From: Lachnospiraceae bacterium
Lineage (GTDB): Bacteria > Bacillota > Clostridia > Lachnospirales > Anaerotignaceae
Direction: 5' to 3'
Length of the DNA stretch: 64,000 nucleotides
Assembly: GCA_910576545.1 (NCBI GenBank)
Contig: CAJTKM010000003.1
Span: forward strand, 124,001 to 188,000
Part shown: positions 41,901 through 50,824 of the stretch, piece by piece
Layout of the letters: each line of letters begins with the position of its first letter
Numbering within the stretch: the first letter of the stretch is position 1
Notes under the pieces: generated by a model
The model's database searches: none
Told to the model about the DNA's origin: nothing
What the model saw: the letters and a program-made list of their open reading frames with translations, nothing else
Made by a program: the position numbers and the translations under genes

Positions 41901-42751
41901 AACATTGCCCCCTTTCCGCCATGCTGCCGCAGAAGGCGTTCCAGTGTCTGCCGCATTTCGTTACGCGGTACGATGGCGTCTACAAAGCCATGTTCCAGCA
42001 GAAATTCCGCGCTCTGGAAATCTTCCGGCAGTTTCTTTTTTGTCGTCTGCTCAACAACACGCCGCCCTGCAAAGCCAATGGTGGCCCTTGGTTCGGAAAG
42101 GATAATATCCCCAAGCATGGCGAAGCTTGCTGTAACACCGCCGGTCGTCGGGTCTGTCAGCACTGTGATGTAAAGGCCGCCGTTTTCCCCGTGCCTGCCG
42201 ACTGTGCCGCTGACTTTTGCCATCTGCATCAGGGAAAGGATGCCTTCCTGCATCCGCGCGCCGCCAGAGGCTGTGAAGCCGACTACAGGCAGCTGGTTTT
42301 CTTCGGCGTATTCAAACAGCCGCGCGATTTTTTCGCCCACGACAGAACCCATACTGCCCATCATGAACTGCGGTTCCATAATAAATACGGCGCAGGGCTG
42401 GCGGCGTATTGCTGCCGTCCCGCAGAGCACACCCTCCGTTTCGCCGGAAACCGCTCTGCCGCACTCCATTTTTTCTGCATAGCCGGGAAATTCCAGCGGG
42501 TCAACCGTTGAGATGTTTGCGAAAAGCTCCTGAAAGCTGTCCCTGTCGAACAGTGCCTTTACCCGCGTCCGCGCGCCGATACGGTAATGATGGCCGCAGT
42601 TGGGGCAGACCATTTTATTTTTAGCGACAGCCCGTTTTGTTTCGTAAGACTTGCAGGACGGGCAGCGCATTTTTTCCTCTACAACAGGCGTGATTCCGCC
42701 TTTTTCCAACATATTTCTGGACTTGCGAAATAAACCTACAATATTATTCAT
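41897..42751 (-). CDS. accD: Acetyl-CoA carboxylase carboxyltransferase subunit beta
   Basis: A 284-residue subunit with an N-terminal zinc ribbon, CPSC-x15-CPNC, and the crotonase-like carboxyltransferase core (ASGGARMQEGILSLMQMAKVS, PTTGGVTASFAMLGDII, ATIGFAGRRVVEQT). It forms the active site together with AccA. It overlaps accC by eight bases and accA by four, so the three are translationally coupled. Confidence 0.97.
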   Translation of the reverse strand: MNNIVGLFRKSRNMLEKGGITPVVEEKMRCPSCKSYETKRAVAKNKMVCPNCGHHYRIGARTRVKALFDRDSFQELFANISTVDPLEFPGYAEKMECGRAVSGETEGVLCGTAAIRRQPCAVFIMEPQFMMGSMGSVVGEKIARLFEYAEENQLPVVGFTASGGARMQEGILSLMQMAKVSGTVGRHGENGGLYITVLTDPTTGGVTASFAMLGDIILSEPRATIGFAGRRVVEQTTKKKLPEDFQSAEFLLEHGFVDAIVPRNEMRQTLERLLRQHGGKGAML

Positions 42752-44078
42752 TTATCCCACGTCCTTCTTCCAAAATATTCTGTAATGCAAGGGTGTCATA
42801 TTCCCCTTTGAAAAATGCCTTGCTGCGCACCAGGCGCAGCTGGTCTTCAATATTCGTTTCCACGCCCTGAATGACCATTTCGCAGAGCGCGGCCTCCATC
42901 TTACGGATAGCTTCTTCCCTGTCCTGCGCGTAAACAATTAGTTTGCCCAGCATGGAATCATAATATGGTACGATTTCACAGTCCTGGACGAGCGCGGTGT
43001 CAAAATGTACCCTTGCGCCTCCGGGGATATGCAGGAAATCTACAATTCCCGTTGAACGTGCGTTGATACGGCATTCTATGGAGTGCCCGTGCAGATGGAT
43101 GTTCTCCTGCCTGATATCCAACGGGATACGGCAGGCAATACGTATTTGCCATTTTACGATGTCTATACCGCTGATTTCTTCCGTAATGGGGTGTTCCACC
43201 TGCAAACGTGTATTCATTTCGATAAAATAAAACTGGCCGTCAGGCGCAAGCAGAAATTCAACAGTTCCGGCATTGGTGTATTCTGCCGCCTTTGCTGCTT
43301 TGACTGCCGCGTCCATCATTTGTTGCCGGATCTCTTCCGTCATCACAGGGCAGAGCGTTTCCTCCAGTACCTTCTGCTTGTTCAGCTGGAGCGAACAGTC
43401 ACGCTCCCCAAGGCAGAGGATATTCCCGAAGCAGTCTGCAAGTACCTGCATTTCCACATGCCGCACAGATGTCAGATATTTTTCCAGAAAAACGTCCCCA
43501 TTGCTGAACGCGCTTTCTGCCTCGCGTGAAGCTGCGTAAAAGGCGTTTTCCAGTTCGTCTTCTTTCCATACAACGCGGATTCCTTTTCCGCCGCCGCCGG
43601 CGGTTGCTTTAATCAGGAGCGGATAGCCGATTTCCTTTGCGCGTTCCTTTGCTTCAGCGGCATCCTTCAGAATCTCTGTTCCCGGGACGACAGGCACGCC
43701 GATTTCCTTCATCAGCTGTCTGGAATGGTCCTTATCGCCCATTGCCTCCAATACCTTGCTGTCCGGGCCGATAAAAGTGATGCCATTTTCCTCGCAGAGT
43801 GCGGCAAATTCCGCATTTTCCGAAAGGAAACCATAGCCCGGGTGTATCGCATTTGCGCCCATAGCCAGAGCCGCGCTGATGATATTTTTCTGGTTCAGAT
43901 AGCTTTCCGCTGCGGGGCTTGCGCCGATACAGATGCGTTCGTCCGCCAGAGCCGCAGGCAGGGAATTTCGGTCAGCCTCGGAATAGACCGCAACGGTTTC
44001 GATGCCCATTTCGCGGCAGGCGCGTATGATGCGCACTGCCACCTCGCCCCGGTTGGCAACGAGAATTTTAGAAAACAT
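42744..44078 (-). CDS. accC: Acetyl-CoA carboxylase biotin carboxylase subunit
   Basis: A 444-residue ATP-grasp enzyme that carboxylates biotin on AccB. Seen: ILVANRGEVAVRIIRACREMGI, IHPGYGFLSENAEFA, the glycine-rich ATP loop KATAGGGGKGIRVVW, and EMNTRLQVEHPITEE with the catalytic residues. Full length for the family. Between fabZ and accD in the operon, with six bases to fabZ. Confidence 0.98.
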   Translation of the reverse strand: MFSKILVANRGEVAVRIIRACREMGIETVAVYSEADRNSLPAALADERICIGASPAAESYLNQKNIISAALAMGANAIHPGYGFLSENAEFAALCEENGITFIGPDSKVLEAMGDKDHSRQLMKEIGVPVVPGTEILKDAAEAKERAKEIGYPLLIKATAGGGGKGIRVVWKEDELENAFYAASREAESAFSNGDVFLEKYLTSVRHVEMQVLADCFGNILCLGERDCSLQLNKQKVLEETLCPVMTEEIRQQMMDAAVKAAKAAEYTNAGTVEFLLAPDGQFYFIEMNTRLQVEHPITEEISGIDIVKWQIRIACRIPLDIRQENIHLHGHSIECRINARSTGIVDFLHIPGGARVHFDTALVQDCEIVPYYDSMLGKLIVYAQDREEAIRKMEAALCEMVIQGVETNIEDQLRLVRSKAFFKGEYDTLALQNILEEGRGINE

Positions 44079-44084
44079 AGTCCA

Positions 44085-44501
44085 TTACTCCTTTATCAGC
44101 GCAAAAGAAAATTCCGCGCTGACACATAATTTTCCGTCTACATAACCCTTGCCCGAAGCCCAGTAAAAAACACCTTTGTGCTTGAGCAGGGTACATTCTG
44201 TTTCCAAAACGTCACCGGGACGCACGCTGTTTTTGAAGCGTACCTTATCCAGACCGGTGAAAAAGGGGGTTGCGCCGCCCTCAGTCTGTTCGGAGAGCAG
44301 CACACAGGCGGACTGTCCCATGATTTCGCAGAGTATTACACCGGGTACAACGGGGTTTTCGGGGAAATGTCCCTGCAAAAACCATTCGTCCCCGCGGATT
44401 TTTTTTCTGCCGTATGCAACACCGTCCCGCAGTTCTGCTTCGTCAATGAGAAGCATGGCATCCCTGTGGGGAAGCAGCTTTTTGATTTCTTCCTGATTCA
44501 T
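44085..44501 (-). CDS. fabZ: 3-hydroxyacyl-ACP dehydratase FabZ
   Basis: A 138-residue hot-dog-fold enzyme that removes water from 3-hydroxyacyl-ACP. Seen: LLPHRDAMLLIDEAEL, the catalytic helix GHFPENPVVPGVILCEIMGQ with His and Glu, and VRFKNSVRPGDVLETEC. Lies between accB and accC. GGAGGAC precedes the ATG. No FabA or FabM/FabN isomerase is visible here, so unsaturated fatty acids, if made, rely on another gene. Confidence 0.97.
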   Translation of the reverse strand: MNQEEIKKLLPHRDAMLLIDEAELRDGVAYGRKKIRGDEWFLQGHFPENPVVPGVILCEIMGQSACVLLSEQTEGGATPFFTGLDKVRFKNSVRPGDVLETECTLLKHKGVFYWASGKGYVDGKLCVSAEFSFALIKE

Positions 44502-44512
44502 GGCGTCCTCCT

Positions 44513-44968
44513 TTATACGGGCTGTATGCGGAACAGGGGCTGGCCAAATTCCACAATCTGCCCATTATCCACCAGCACCGCCTGGACGGTACCGTCTGTT
44601 TCCGATTCGATGTTATTGAACATTTTCATGGATTCCACAATGCACAGCACATCGCCGGCCTTGACCTTGCTGCCGGCTTTTACGAAAGGTTCCGCGCCGC
44701 TCTGTGGAGCAAGGTAAACCGTACCCACCAGCGGGGATTTCTGTTCTACGCCGGTGAAAGGGGATTCTGTCAATTCGGGTGTTTCGGGTGTCAGTTCTGA
44801 AGGTTCTGCCGCCTCTTCCACAAAAACGGGGGAGGGGGCTTCTGCCGGAATTATCCTGCCGTTTGCTGCTTCCAGCACCAGACGGTTGTCACCCTCTGTC
44901 AGTTCCAGCTTTGTCAGCTGATTCTGACGCAGTATTTTTGCCAGTTCAGCGATTTTTTTCGTTTCCAC
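44513..44968 (-). CDS. accB: Biotin carboxyl carrier protein of acetyl-CoA carboxylase
   Basis: A 151-residue carrier with an N-terminal helix pair (ELAKILRQNQLTKLELTEGD), a Pro/Glu-rich linker and the biotinyl domain ending VESMKMFNNIESETDGTV. The biotinylated lysine is in ESMKM (the usual motif is EAMKM). Start is the GTG at 44968, 11 bases after AAAGGA. Seven bases separate it from fabF upstream in the transcript. Confidence 0.96.
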   Translation of the reverse strand: METKKIAELAKILRQNQLTKLELTEGDNRLVLEAANGRIIPAEAPSPVFVEEAAEPSELTPETPELTESPFTGVEQKSPLVGTVYLAPQSGAEPFVKAGSKVKAGDVLCIVESMKMFNNIESETDGTVQAVLVDNGQIVEFGQPLFRIQPV

Positions 44969-44975
44969 CGTTTCA

Positions 44976-46211
44976 TCATTCCTTTATTTTTTTGAATGCA
45001 ACACAGGCATTGTGCCCACCGAAGCCGAGAGAGGTTGACAATGTGCCTTCCAGCTCTGTATGCAGGGCAGTGTTAGGCGTATAGTCTAAATCACAGTCAG
45101 GGTCTGCTTCATTCAGGTTGATTGTGGGCGGAACAGTACCGTCCCGCAGGGCAAGTACTGCCGCGATGGCTTCTACTGCACCCGCTGCGCCCAGCATATG
45201 CCCCGTCATGGATTTTGTGGAGCTGATATGCAGCTTTTTCGCGTCCTCTGTGCCAAAAGCGTTTTTGATGGCTGTGGTTTCGGTTTTGTCGTTTAAGGAC
45301 GTACCTGTGCCATGTGCGTTGATATAAATTTTTTCTGCCGGAATACCCTCCAGACCTTCTGCCGCCAAAGCGATAGCCTTGCCGCTTGCTGTTGCTTCTT
45401 CTGCGGGAGCCGTGACATGGTGCGCGTCACAGGTCGAGCCATAGCCCGCAACTTCCGCGTAAATTTTTGCGCCGCGTGCCTTTGCGTGTTCGTATTCCTC
45501 CAGGATCAGCGCGCCCGCACCTTCGCCCATGACAAAACCGCTGCGGCGTTTATCAAAGGGCAGGGAGGCTGCATTAGGGTCTTCGGAGGGGTTTAGGGCC
45601 ATACAGCTGCCGAAGCCTGCCACTGCCAAAGGAGTGATAGCTGCTTCGCTGCCGCCGCAGATTGCCGCTACGGCATAGCCGTGGCGTATCGCGCGGAATG
45701 CCTCGCCGACTGCCGTTGTGCCTGTGGCACAGGCTGTGGAAACCGCGACACAGGCATTTTTTGCCTGATAGCGTATCGCGATATTGCCCGCAGCAATATT
45801 ATTGATCATTTTCGGGATAAAAAGCGGGGATACGCGCCTTGCGCCTTTCTCCTTCAGCATATCATAACTTTCGCAGAAGGTTTCAAAGCCGCCGATGCCG
45901 GAGCCGAAATAAACCGCAAGTTCATCCTGCTCGATTTTACCTTCCAGACTACTGTCGTTCATTGCTTCACTTGCCGCTGCCATCGCATACTGTGTGAAAA
46001 GGTCGAGCTTTTTCGCCGCAAGTTTTTCCATATACTGTGTTGGGTCGAAATCCTTGACCTCAGCCGCCAGTTTGTATTTGCTTTCAGATGTGTCAAATCT
46101 GGTGATGGGGGCGATTCCGTTTTTCCCGATGCATACCGATTCCCAGAAAGCCGACGCGCTGTTGCCTACGGGCGTAACTGCGCCGATTCCCGTTACTACT
46201 ACTCGTTTCAT
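44976..46211 (-). CDS. fabF: 3-oxoacyl-ACP synthase II (FabF)
   Basis: A 411-residue condensing enzyme elongating acyl-ACP with malonyl-ACP. Seen: MKRVVVTGIGAVTPVGNSAS, catalytic Cys in VSTACATGTTAVGEA, and the two His in INAHGTGTSLNDKTE and STKSMTGHMLGAAGAVE. Start ATG 46211 after AAGGGA; an upstream ATG at 46235 is less well placed. It is separated from fabG by 157 bases containing a repeat hairpin. Confidence 0.98.
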   Translation of the reverse strand: MKRVVVTGIGAVTPVGNSASAFWESVCIGKNGIAPITRFDTSESKYKLAAEVKDFDPTQYMEKLAAKKLDLFTQYAMAAASEAMNDSSLEGKIEQDELAVYFGSGIGGFETFCESYDMLKEKGARRVSPLFIPKMINNIAAGNIAIRYQAKNACVAVSTACATGTTAVGEAFRAIRHGYAVAAICGGSEAAITPLAVAGFGSCMALNPSEDPNAASLPFDKRRSGFVMGEGAGALILEEYEHAKARGAKIYAEVAGYGSTCDAHHVTAPAEEATASGKAIALAAEGLEGIPAEKIYINAHGTGTSLNDKTETTAIKNAFGTEDAKKLHISSTKSMTGHMLGAAGAVEAIAAVLALRDGTVPPTINLNEADPDCDLDYTPNTALHTELEGTLSTSLGFGGHNACVAFKKIKE

Positions 46212-46349
46212 GTCTATTTCATCCCTTCCAGACAAAATGCTTCAAAACCCTAAACTTTATCGCGAAAAACTGCGTTTTCCATTGTTTTTCAAAAGTGCTT
46301 CTCCAGACGCATGAAATGTGTCTGAAAGCGGGTCTGGGGTATTGGGGAC

Positions 46350-46368
46350 AAAGCCCCAAGGTCTTTTT
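46350..46368 (-). repeat. Hairpin in the fabG-fabF gap, near copy of the cadA terminator
   Basis: TTGGGG-ACAAA-GCCCCAA, with flank AAGGTCTTTTTT, shares CAAAGCCCCAAGGTCTT with the palindrome at 5221-5249. On the minus strand it directly follows the fabG stop, but it lacks a T-run after the stem there, so it may attenuate rather than end transcription. The rest of the 157-base gap holds nothing recognisable. Confidence 0.55.
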
Positions 46369-47103
46369 TTACATAGCCATGCCGCCGTCGATACGGATGA
46401 CCTCACCGGTGATATAGTCCGATTCATCGGATGCAAGGAATAATGCCAGCTTTGCCACATCTTCCGGTGTGCCAAACCGTTTCATGGGTATGGCATCCTT
46501 TAATGCGTCATTCCCGGTAAAAGTTTCCGTCATATCTGTTGCAATAAAGCCGGGCGCGATGGCATTACAGCAGATTCCTCTGGATGCAAGTTCCTTTGCC
46601 ACCGATTTCGTCAGACCGACAACACCCGCCTTGGACGCGGAATAATTTGCCTGTCCTGCATTGCCGTTCAGCCCCGAAACAGAGCTGATATTGATAATCT
46701 TCCCGCTTTTCTGCTTTAAGAACAACGGGTAGACGCCCTTTATCATATAAAATGTTCCTTTCAGATTTGTGTCGATGACTGCGTCAAAATCTGCCGCTTT
46801 CATCATCGGCACCAGTTTATCTTTTGTAATTCCGGCATTGTTTACCAAAATCTGTATGCCGCCGAAATCCTTCGTAATTTCCCTGAGGACCTCTGCCGCC
46901 GCGTCCGCATCGGAAACATTGCACTGATACGCCTTTGCTTTTACGCCGAGTGATTCCAGTTCCTTCAGGGTTTCTTCCGCCGCGGCAGTATTCCCCGCAT
47001 ATAAAAAAGCGATATCTGCGCCGTTTTCCGCGAATTTCAGGCAGATTGCCTTTCCAATTCCGCGTGAACCGCCTGTCACAACCGCTGTCTTTCCTTTCAG
47101 CAT
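46369..47103 (-). CDS. fabG: 3-oxoacyl-ACP reductase FabG
   Basis: A 244-residue short-chain dehydrogenase that reduces 3-oxoacyl-ACP with NADPH. Seen: TAVVTGGSRGIGKAICL (cofactor loop), NNAGITKDKL, and the catalytic Ser-Tyr-Lys in INISSVSGLNGNAGQANYSASKAG. It overlaps fabD by seven bases. Confidence 0.97.
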   Translation of the reverse strand: MLKGKTAVVTGGSRGIGKAICLKFAENGADIAFLYAGNTAAAEETLKELESLGVKAKAYQCNVSDADAAAEVLREITKDFGGIQILVNNAGITKDKLVPMMKAADFDAVIDTNLKGTFYMIKGVYPLFLKQKSGKIINISSVSGLNGNAGQANYSASKAGVVGLTKSVAKELASRGICCNAIAPGFIATDMTETFTGNDALKDAIPMKRFGTPEDVAKLALFLASDESDYITGEVIRIDGGMAM

Positions 47104-48017
47104 TCCGCACCGACCTCCTTGCTTACCTGTTCCGCTTCTTCCATATCAGAAACGCTGTATACATGACTTTCCGGCAGTATACGCGCAATCAGCTTTTTCA
47201 GCGTATTTCCTACGCCAACTTCGATAAAGGTATCAAAGCCGTCTGCTGCCATCCGCTCGATGCTTTCCTGCCAGCGCAGACTGTGGTTGATTTGCTGTTC
47301 CATCAGCTCGCGCACGTTTTCTGTGTATGGTTTTGTGGTAAAGTTGGAATATACCGCAATTTCCGGTTTCCGCAGTGCAAAAGCCGCCGCTTTTTCGCCG
47401 AATGCCTTTGCCGCGCCGTCCATAAAGGGAGAATGGAAACCGCCGCCCACAGCAATGGGCATGCCTCTGCCGCCGGCTTCGCGTACGGCCCTGGAAAATG
47501 CATCCATCTCTTCTTTTGCTCCGGCAACAACAAGCTGCCCGGGACCGTTATAATTCACAGGATAGACCTGCTGGAAATTTTTGCAGATTTCTTCAACTTT
47601 TGTGTTTTCCAGCTTCATGACAGCCAGCATGGAGGCGGGATGTTCCGCCGCCGCCTTTGCCATTTCCTGACCACGGACACATGCCAGACGAAATCCGTCA
47701 AAATGGCTGTATGCTCCGGCAAACGCCAGCGCGGGCAGCTCGCCCAGAGAGAAACCCGCAACACCTTCCGGCACGATACCCATCTCCCGCAGGGCAACAG
47801 CCGCCGCCAAATCTGCCAGATACAGGCAGGGCTGTGTATTCTGCGTTTCTTTCAGTTCCCCTGCCGTACCTTCAAAGCATTGGCGCAGTGTACCGTCCCG
47901 CAGGGCTTCCGCTCCATCGAACAATGCGCGGATTTCTGCACTGTTTTCATAAAAGCTCTTTCCCATGCCGGCTTTCTGCGCGCCCTGTCCGGAAAAAACA
48001 AATGCTATTTTACCCAT
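47097..48017 (-). CDS. fabD: Malonyl-CoA:ACP transacylase FabD
   Basis: A 306-residue transferase moving malonyl from CoA to ACP. Seen: IAFVFSGQGAQKAGMGKSFY; the nucleophile elbow reads GFSLGEL where most FabD have GHSLGE, so the serine is kept but the preceding His is Phe; QGVEMAKAA-type RGQEMAKAA; and GGGFHSPFMDGAA with the catalytic His. It overlaps fabK by 13 bases and fabG by seven. Confidence 0.96.
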   Translation of the reverse strand: MGKIAFVFSGQGAQKAGMGKSFYENSAEIRALFDGAEALRDGTLRQCFEGTAGELKETQNTQPCLYLADLAAAVALREMGIVPEGVAGFSLGELPALAFAGAYSHFDGFRLACVRGQEMAKAAAEHPASMLAVMKLENTKVEEICKNFQQVYPVNYNGPGQLVVAGAKEEMDAFSRAVREAGGRGMPIAVGGGFHSPFMDGAAKAFGEKAAAFALRKPEIAVYSNFTTKPYTENVRELMEQQINHSLRWQESIERMAADGFDTFIEVGVGNTLKKLIARILPESHVYSVSDMEEAEQVSKEVGAEC

Positions 48018-48955
48018 TTTGCCGCTCCTTTCAGAAGTGCCTCCGCTTCTTCTGCGACTTCCTTCACGATTTCTGCGGCAGGCTGTTCTTTTTTCACCAT
48101 GCCGGAAATCTGACCCGCGAGAAAACAGCCTTCCTTGGTATCGCCTTCCACAGCGGCTTTACGCAGTGCGCCTACGCCCAGCTCCGCAACACTTTCGGCA
48201 GTTGCTTCGGGGGCAAATTCCTTTTTCAGGAAATCCCGCGCAAACTGATTTTTTAAGCCGCGGCAGGTGTTCCCGCCGAAACGCCGCCCGGTTACGGTTG
48301 TGGAAATATCCGTTGCTTTCAGCACCATATCTTTATAGTTTTGGTGTACGCCGCATTCCTCCGCAAGCAGGAAACGCGTACCCATCTGCACGCCGACTGC
48401 CCCCAGCAGGAACGCTGCCGCCATGCCTCTGCCGTCGCCAATGCCGCCAGCTGCCAGAACAGGGATGTTCACTGCATCGCAGACCTGCGGTACGAGCGGC
48501 ATGGTTGCCATATCGCCGATATGGCCGCCGGATTCTCCGCCCTCAGCGATTACAGCGTCTGCGCCTGCGCGCGCCATCATTTTTGCTCCCGCGACAGACG
48601 CCACAACGGGAATAACTTTAATACCCGCCGCTTTCCACAGTGGAATATATTTCGTGGGAATGCCTGCGCCTGTTGTGACGACTGCGATTTTTTCCTCTGC
48701 CACAATCTGGGCAACTTCCTCCACATGGGGGCTCATCAGCATGATATTCACGCCGAAGGGCTTGTCTGTCAGCCCGCGCGCGGTTTTAATCTGCTCCCGC
48801 AGATAATCGCCGCCCGCGTTCATGGCGGAAATGATGCCGAGACCGCCGCCATTGGAAACAGCCGCCGCCAGCCTCCCATCGGCAATCCACGCCATACCGC
48901 CTTGGAAAATGGGGTATTGTATCCCCAGCATAGAGCAGATCGGTGAATCGATCAT
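48005..48955 (-). CDS. fabK: Enoyl-ACP reductase II (FabK), flavin-dependent
   Basis: A 316-residue FMN enzyme that does the last reduction of the elongation cycle, replacing FabI. Seen: LGIQYPIFQGGMAWIADGRLAAAVSNGGGLG, AEGGESGGHIGDM, VLAAGGIGDGRGMAAAFLLGAVGVQMGTRFL (split phosphate-binding loop) with the ACP-facing C-terminal helix. FabK is typical of streptococci and clostridia. AAGGAGGC precedes the ATG. Confidence 0.95.
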   Translation of the reverse strand: MIDSPICSMLGIQYPIFQGGMAWIADGRLAAAVSNGGGLGIISAMNAGGDYLREQIKTARGLTDKPFGVNIMLMSPHVEEVAQIVAEEKIAVVTTGAGIPTKYIPLWKAAGIKVIPVVASVAGAKMMARAGADAVIAEGGESGGHIGDMATMPLVPQVCDAVNIPVLAAGGIGDGRGMAAAFLLGAVGVQMGTRFLLAEECGVHQNYKDMVLKATDISTTVTGRRFGGNTCRGLKNQFARDFLKKEFAPEATAESVAELGVGALRKAAVEGDTKEGCFLAGQISGMVKKEQPAAEIVKEVAEEAEALLKGAAKWVK

Positions 48956-48977
48956 AGGGTTTTCCGCCTCCTTTTGA

Positions 48978-49202
48978 TTAGTCCAGCTTGCTTTCGATCA
49001 GTGTGACCAGATCGCTTACGGTGTTGATTTTGTTTTCGCCCATTTCAATCTCTGTGCCGAACGCTTCTTCCAGATTCATCAGAAGCTCCATAACGTCAAG
49101 AGAGTCGATGCCGAGTGTGCCGAATTCTGTTTCGGGCTTAATGTCCGCTGCGTCACATTCCAGTTTTTCTGCCAACATTGCTGCAATCTTTTCAAATACC
49201 AT
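48978..49202 (-). CDS. acpP: Acyl carrier protein
   Basis: A 74-residue acidic four-helix carrier. The phosphopantetheine serine is in GTLGIDSLDVMELLMNLEEAF (DSL motif). Start ATG 49202 (MVFEKIAAMLAEKLECD), ten bases after AAAGGAG; a TTG three codons upstream is unlikely. Lies between fabH and fabK, so it serves this pathway. Confidence 0.97.
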   Translation of the reverse strand: MVFEKIAAMLAEKLECDAADIKPETEFGTLGIDSLDVMELLMNLEEAFGTEIEMGENKINTVSDLVTLIESKLD

Positions 49203-49331
49203 AATTTTCAATCTCCTTTACATTTTCGTATCATTTTTGTTTTCTTTTCTCTATAAAAAACGGCCTGACCGTTTTTTGACTTTATGATTGCGGGAACTAT
49301 ATTTTCCAAACAAAATTTTTGCAGATATTCT

Positions 49332-50288
49332 TTACCACCGCAGCAGGCATGCCGCGCTTGCAAGCCCTCCGCCAAACGCAGGAAGGAGCAGCAGGTCGCC
49401 TTTTTTCAGCATTCCCCTGCGGTTCATTTCATCCAGCGCAATAGGAATGCTTGCTGAAGATGTGTTGCCGAAACGGTCGATATTGACATAAAATTTCTCC
49501 TTCGGCACTTTCAGCTTTGCGCTGGCAAAATCAATGATTCTTTTGTTTGCCTGATGCGGGACGATATAAGCTACATCGTCAAACGAAAAACCGTTCCGTT
49601 CCAATACCTGCACGGAATCCCTGCAAATTGCAGTTACTGCAAATTTGAAAGTATCCTGTCCGCGCATATGAATGCAGGGCTTTCTTTCCTGTCCCCTCTG
49701 ATAGTACGGGGAGCTGCCTACGGGCTGGGGAATATTAATGACGTCGAGCCCGCCTTTTACATCAAAAACTGCGTCAATATATCCATTGCCTTCGCCTAAA
49801 ACTACCGCGCCCGCGCCATCGGCAAATATAACACAGGTGCTTCTGTCTGTCCAGTCTATCAGGCGGCTGAGCCGCTCTGTGCCAACGACAAGTACCTTTT
49901 TCACTTTTTTTCTGGCAAAAAAGCCCGCCGCTGTTTCCAGCATAAAATCAAATGCGGAGCAGGCTGCATTGATATCCATTGTCATGCAGGATACACCAAG
50001 ACGACCCTGTATCTCACAGGAAACAGAAGGGGATATGGTTTCCCCGCTGACGCTTGCGGCAAGTATCAGATCAAGCTCCTCCGCTCTTACACCGCTGTTT
50101 TCCAAAGCAGCCAGAGCCGCCCGATAGCCCATTTCTGCCGCGGTTTCCTGTTCGCTGAAATGGCGTTCATGAATACCGACCCGCTGCATGATCCATTCAT
50201 CGTTTGTATCAATAATCTGTGACAGGTCGTCATTCGTAACCACCTTGGGCGGGACGTACATTCCCGTTCCCAGCACGCTAAAACTCAT
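49332..50288 (-). CDS. fabH: 3-oxoacyl-ACP synthase III (FabH)
   Basis: A 318-residue enzyme starting fatty-acid synthesis by joining acetyl-CoA (or branched acyl-CoA) to malonyl-ACP. Seen: VTNDDLSQIIDTNDEWIMQRVGI, catalytic Cys in MDINAACSAFDFMLE, His in YIVPHQANKRIIDFA and Asn in DRFGNTSSASIPIAL. First gene of the eleven-gene operon. GGAGGG precedes the ATG. No FabT or FapR gene lies upstream, so control is not explained by an adjacent regulator. Confidence 0.97.
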   Translation of the reverse strand: MSFSVLGTGMYVPPKVVTNDDLSQIIDTNDEWIMQRVGIHERHFSEQETAAEMGYRAALAALENSGVRAEELDLILAASVSGETISPSVSCEIQGRLGVSCMTMDINAACSAFDFMLETAAGFFARKKVKKVLVVGTERLSRLIDWTDRSTCVIFADGAGAVVLGEGNGYIDAVFDVKGGLDVINIPQPVGSSPYYQRGQERKPCIHMRGQDTFKFAVTAICRDSVQVLERNGFSFDDVAYIVPHQANKRIIDFASAKLKVPKEKFYVNIDRFGNTSSASIPIALDEMNRRGMLKKGDLLLLPAFGGGLASAACLLRW

Positions 50289-50824
50289 CTTTCAAAACCC
50301 TCCTGCCCGCTTGTTCTTTTTCATCTGTACATATGCCGTACAATAAGTTAGTGCCCAGAATCAGGAAAAAGGTTACAGAATATAGCCAACTTTTTTTATT
50401 TTTATTTTGGAGTACGGGAGAAATGGACGCAAACGGCCGTTTTTATGCCGCTGGCGGGAAGGGGGAGGGGGAGTAGGAAAGCAAAAAAATTTCTGCATGG
50501 CGGGGATGCAGAAGCCATGCAGAAACCAAAAAAGTAAAATTCCCGCACAATGATATGCGAAGGAGGCGGGGCAATGGGGGGAGCCCCGGTTTTTACTTTT
50601 TCATCTTTGACTGACAAGAATACATTTGCCTGTCAGTCAAAGGTACAGGAACCGTAAATACAGACTGACTTAAGAAAGTCGAAAAAAGATTGAAAAAAAT
50701 TTTCTTAAACCAGTTCTGCAATTCCGGATGCAGAATTTATGTATGAGAGGAAAAAATCCTTTATCCGGCAAATTCAGCCAGACTGCCGCTGCCCGCTTTC
50801 AGGGGAAACGGCAGCTGGTCTGTT
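50289..50824. promoter_or_regulatory. Long intergenic region upstream of fabH, rich in inverted repeats
   Basis: No gene. From left to right: TGTAC/GTACA near 50326-50342; a hairpin at 50490-50525; GGGGC/GCCCC near 50568-50588; a 12-bp inverted repeat CTTTGACTGACA (50605-50616) and TGTCAGTCAAAG (50631-50642); a half-site-like GACTGACTTAAG near 50664; TTCTGCA/TGCAGAA (50714-50735); and CCAGACTGCCG/CGGCAGCTGG (50778-50818) just after msmK. The 12-bp repeat may be an operator; a clear fabH promoter was not found. Confidence 0.5.
50490..50525 (-). terminator. Terminator downstream of the MsmK-type ATPase gene
   Basis: TTTCTGCATGGC and GCCATGCAGAAA form a perfect 12-bp stem; on the minus strand it continues into TTTTTTTGC. 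It separates the sugar ATPase transcript from the fatty-acid operon. Confidence 0.75.

Noticed and set aside
50402-50617. 71-codon minus-strand frame upstream of fabH
   Set aside because: Pro/Phe-rich noise across hairpin sequences, no ribosome site.
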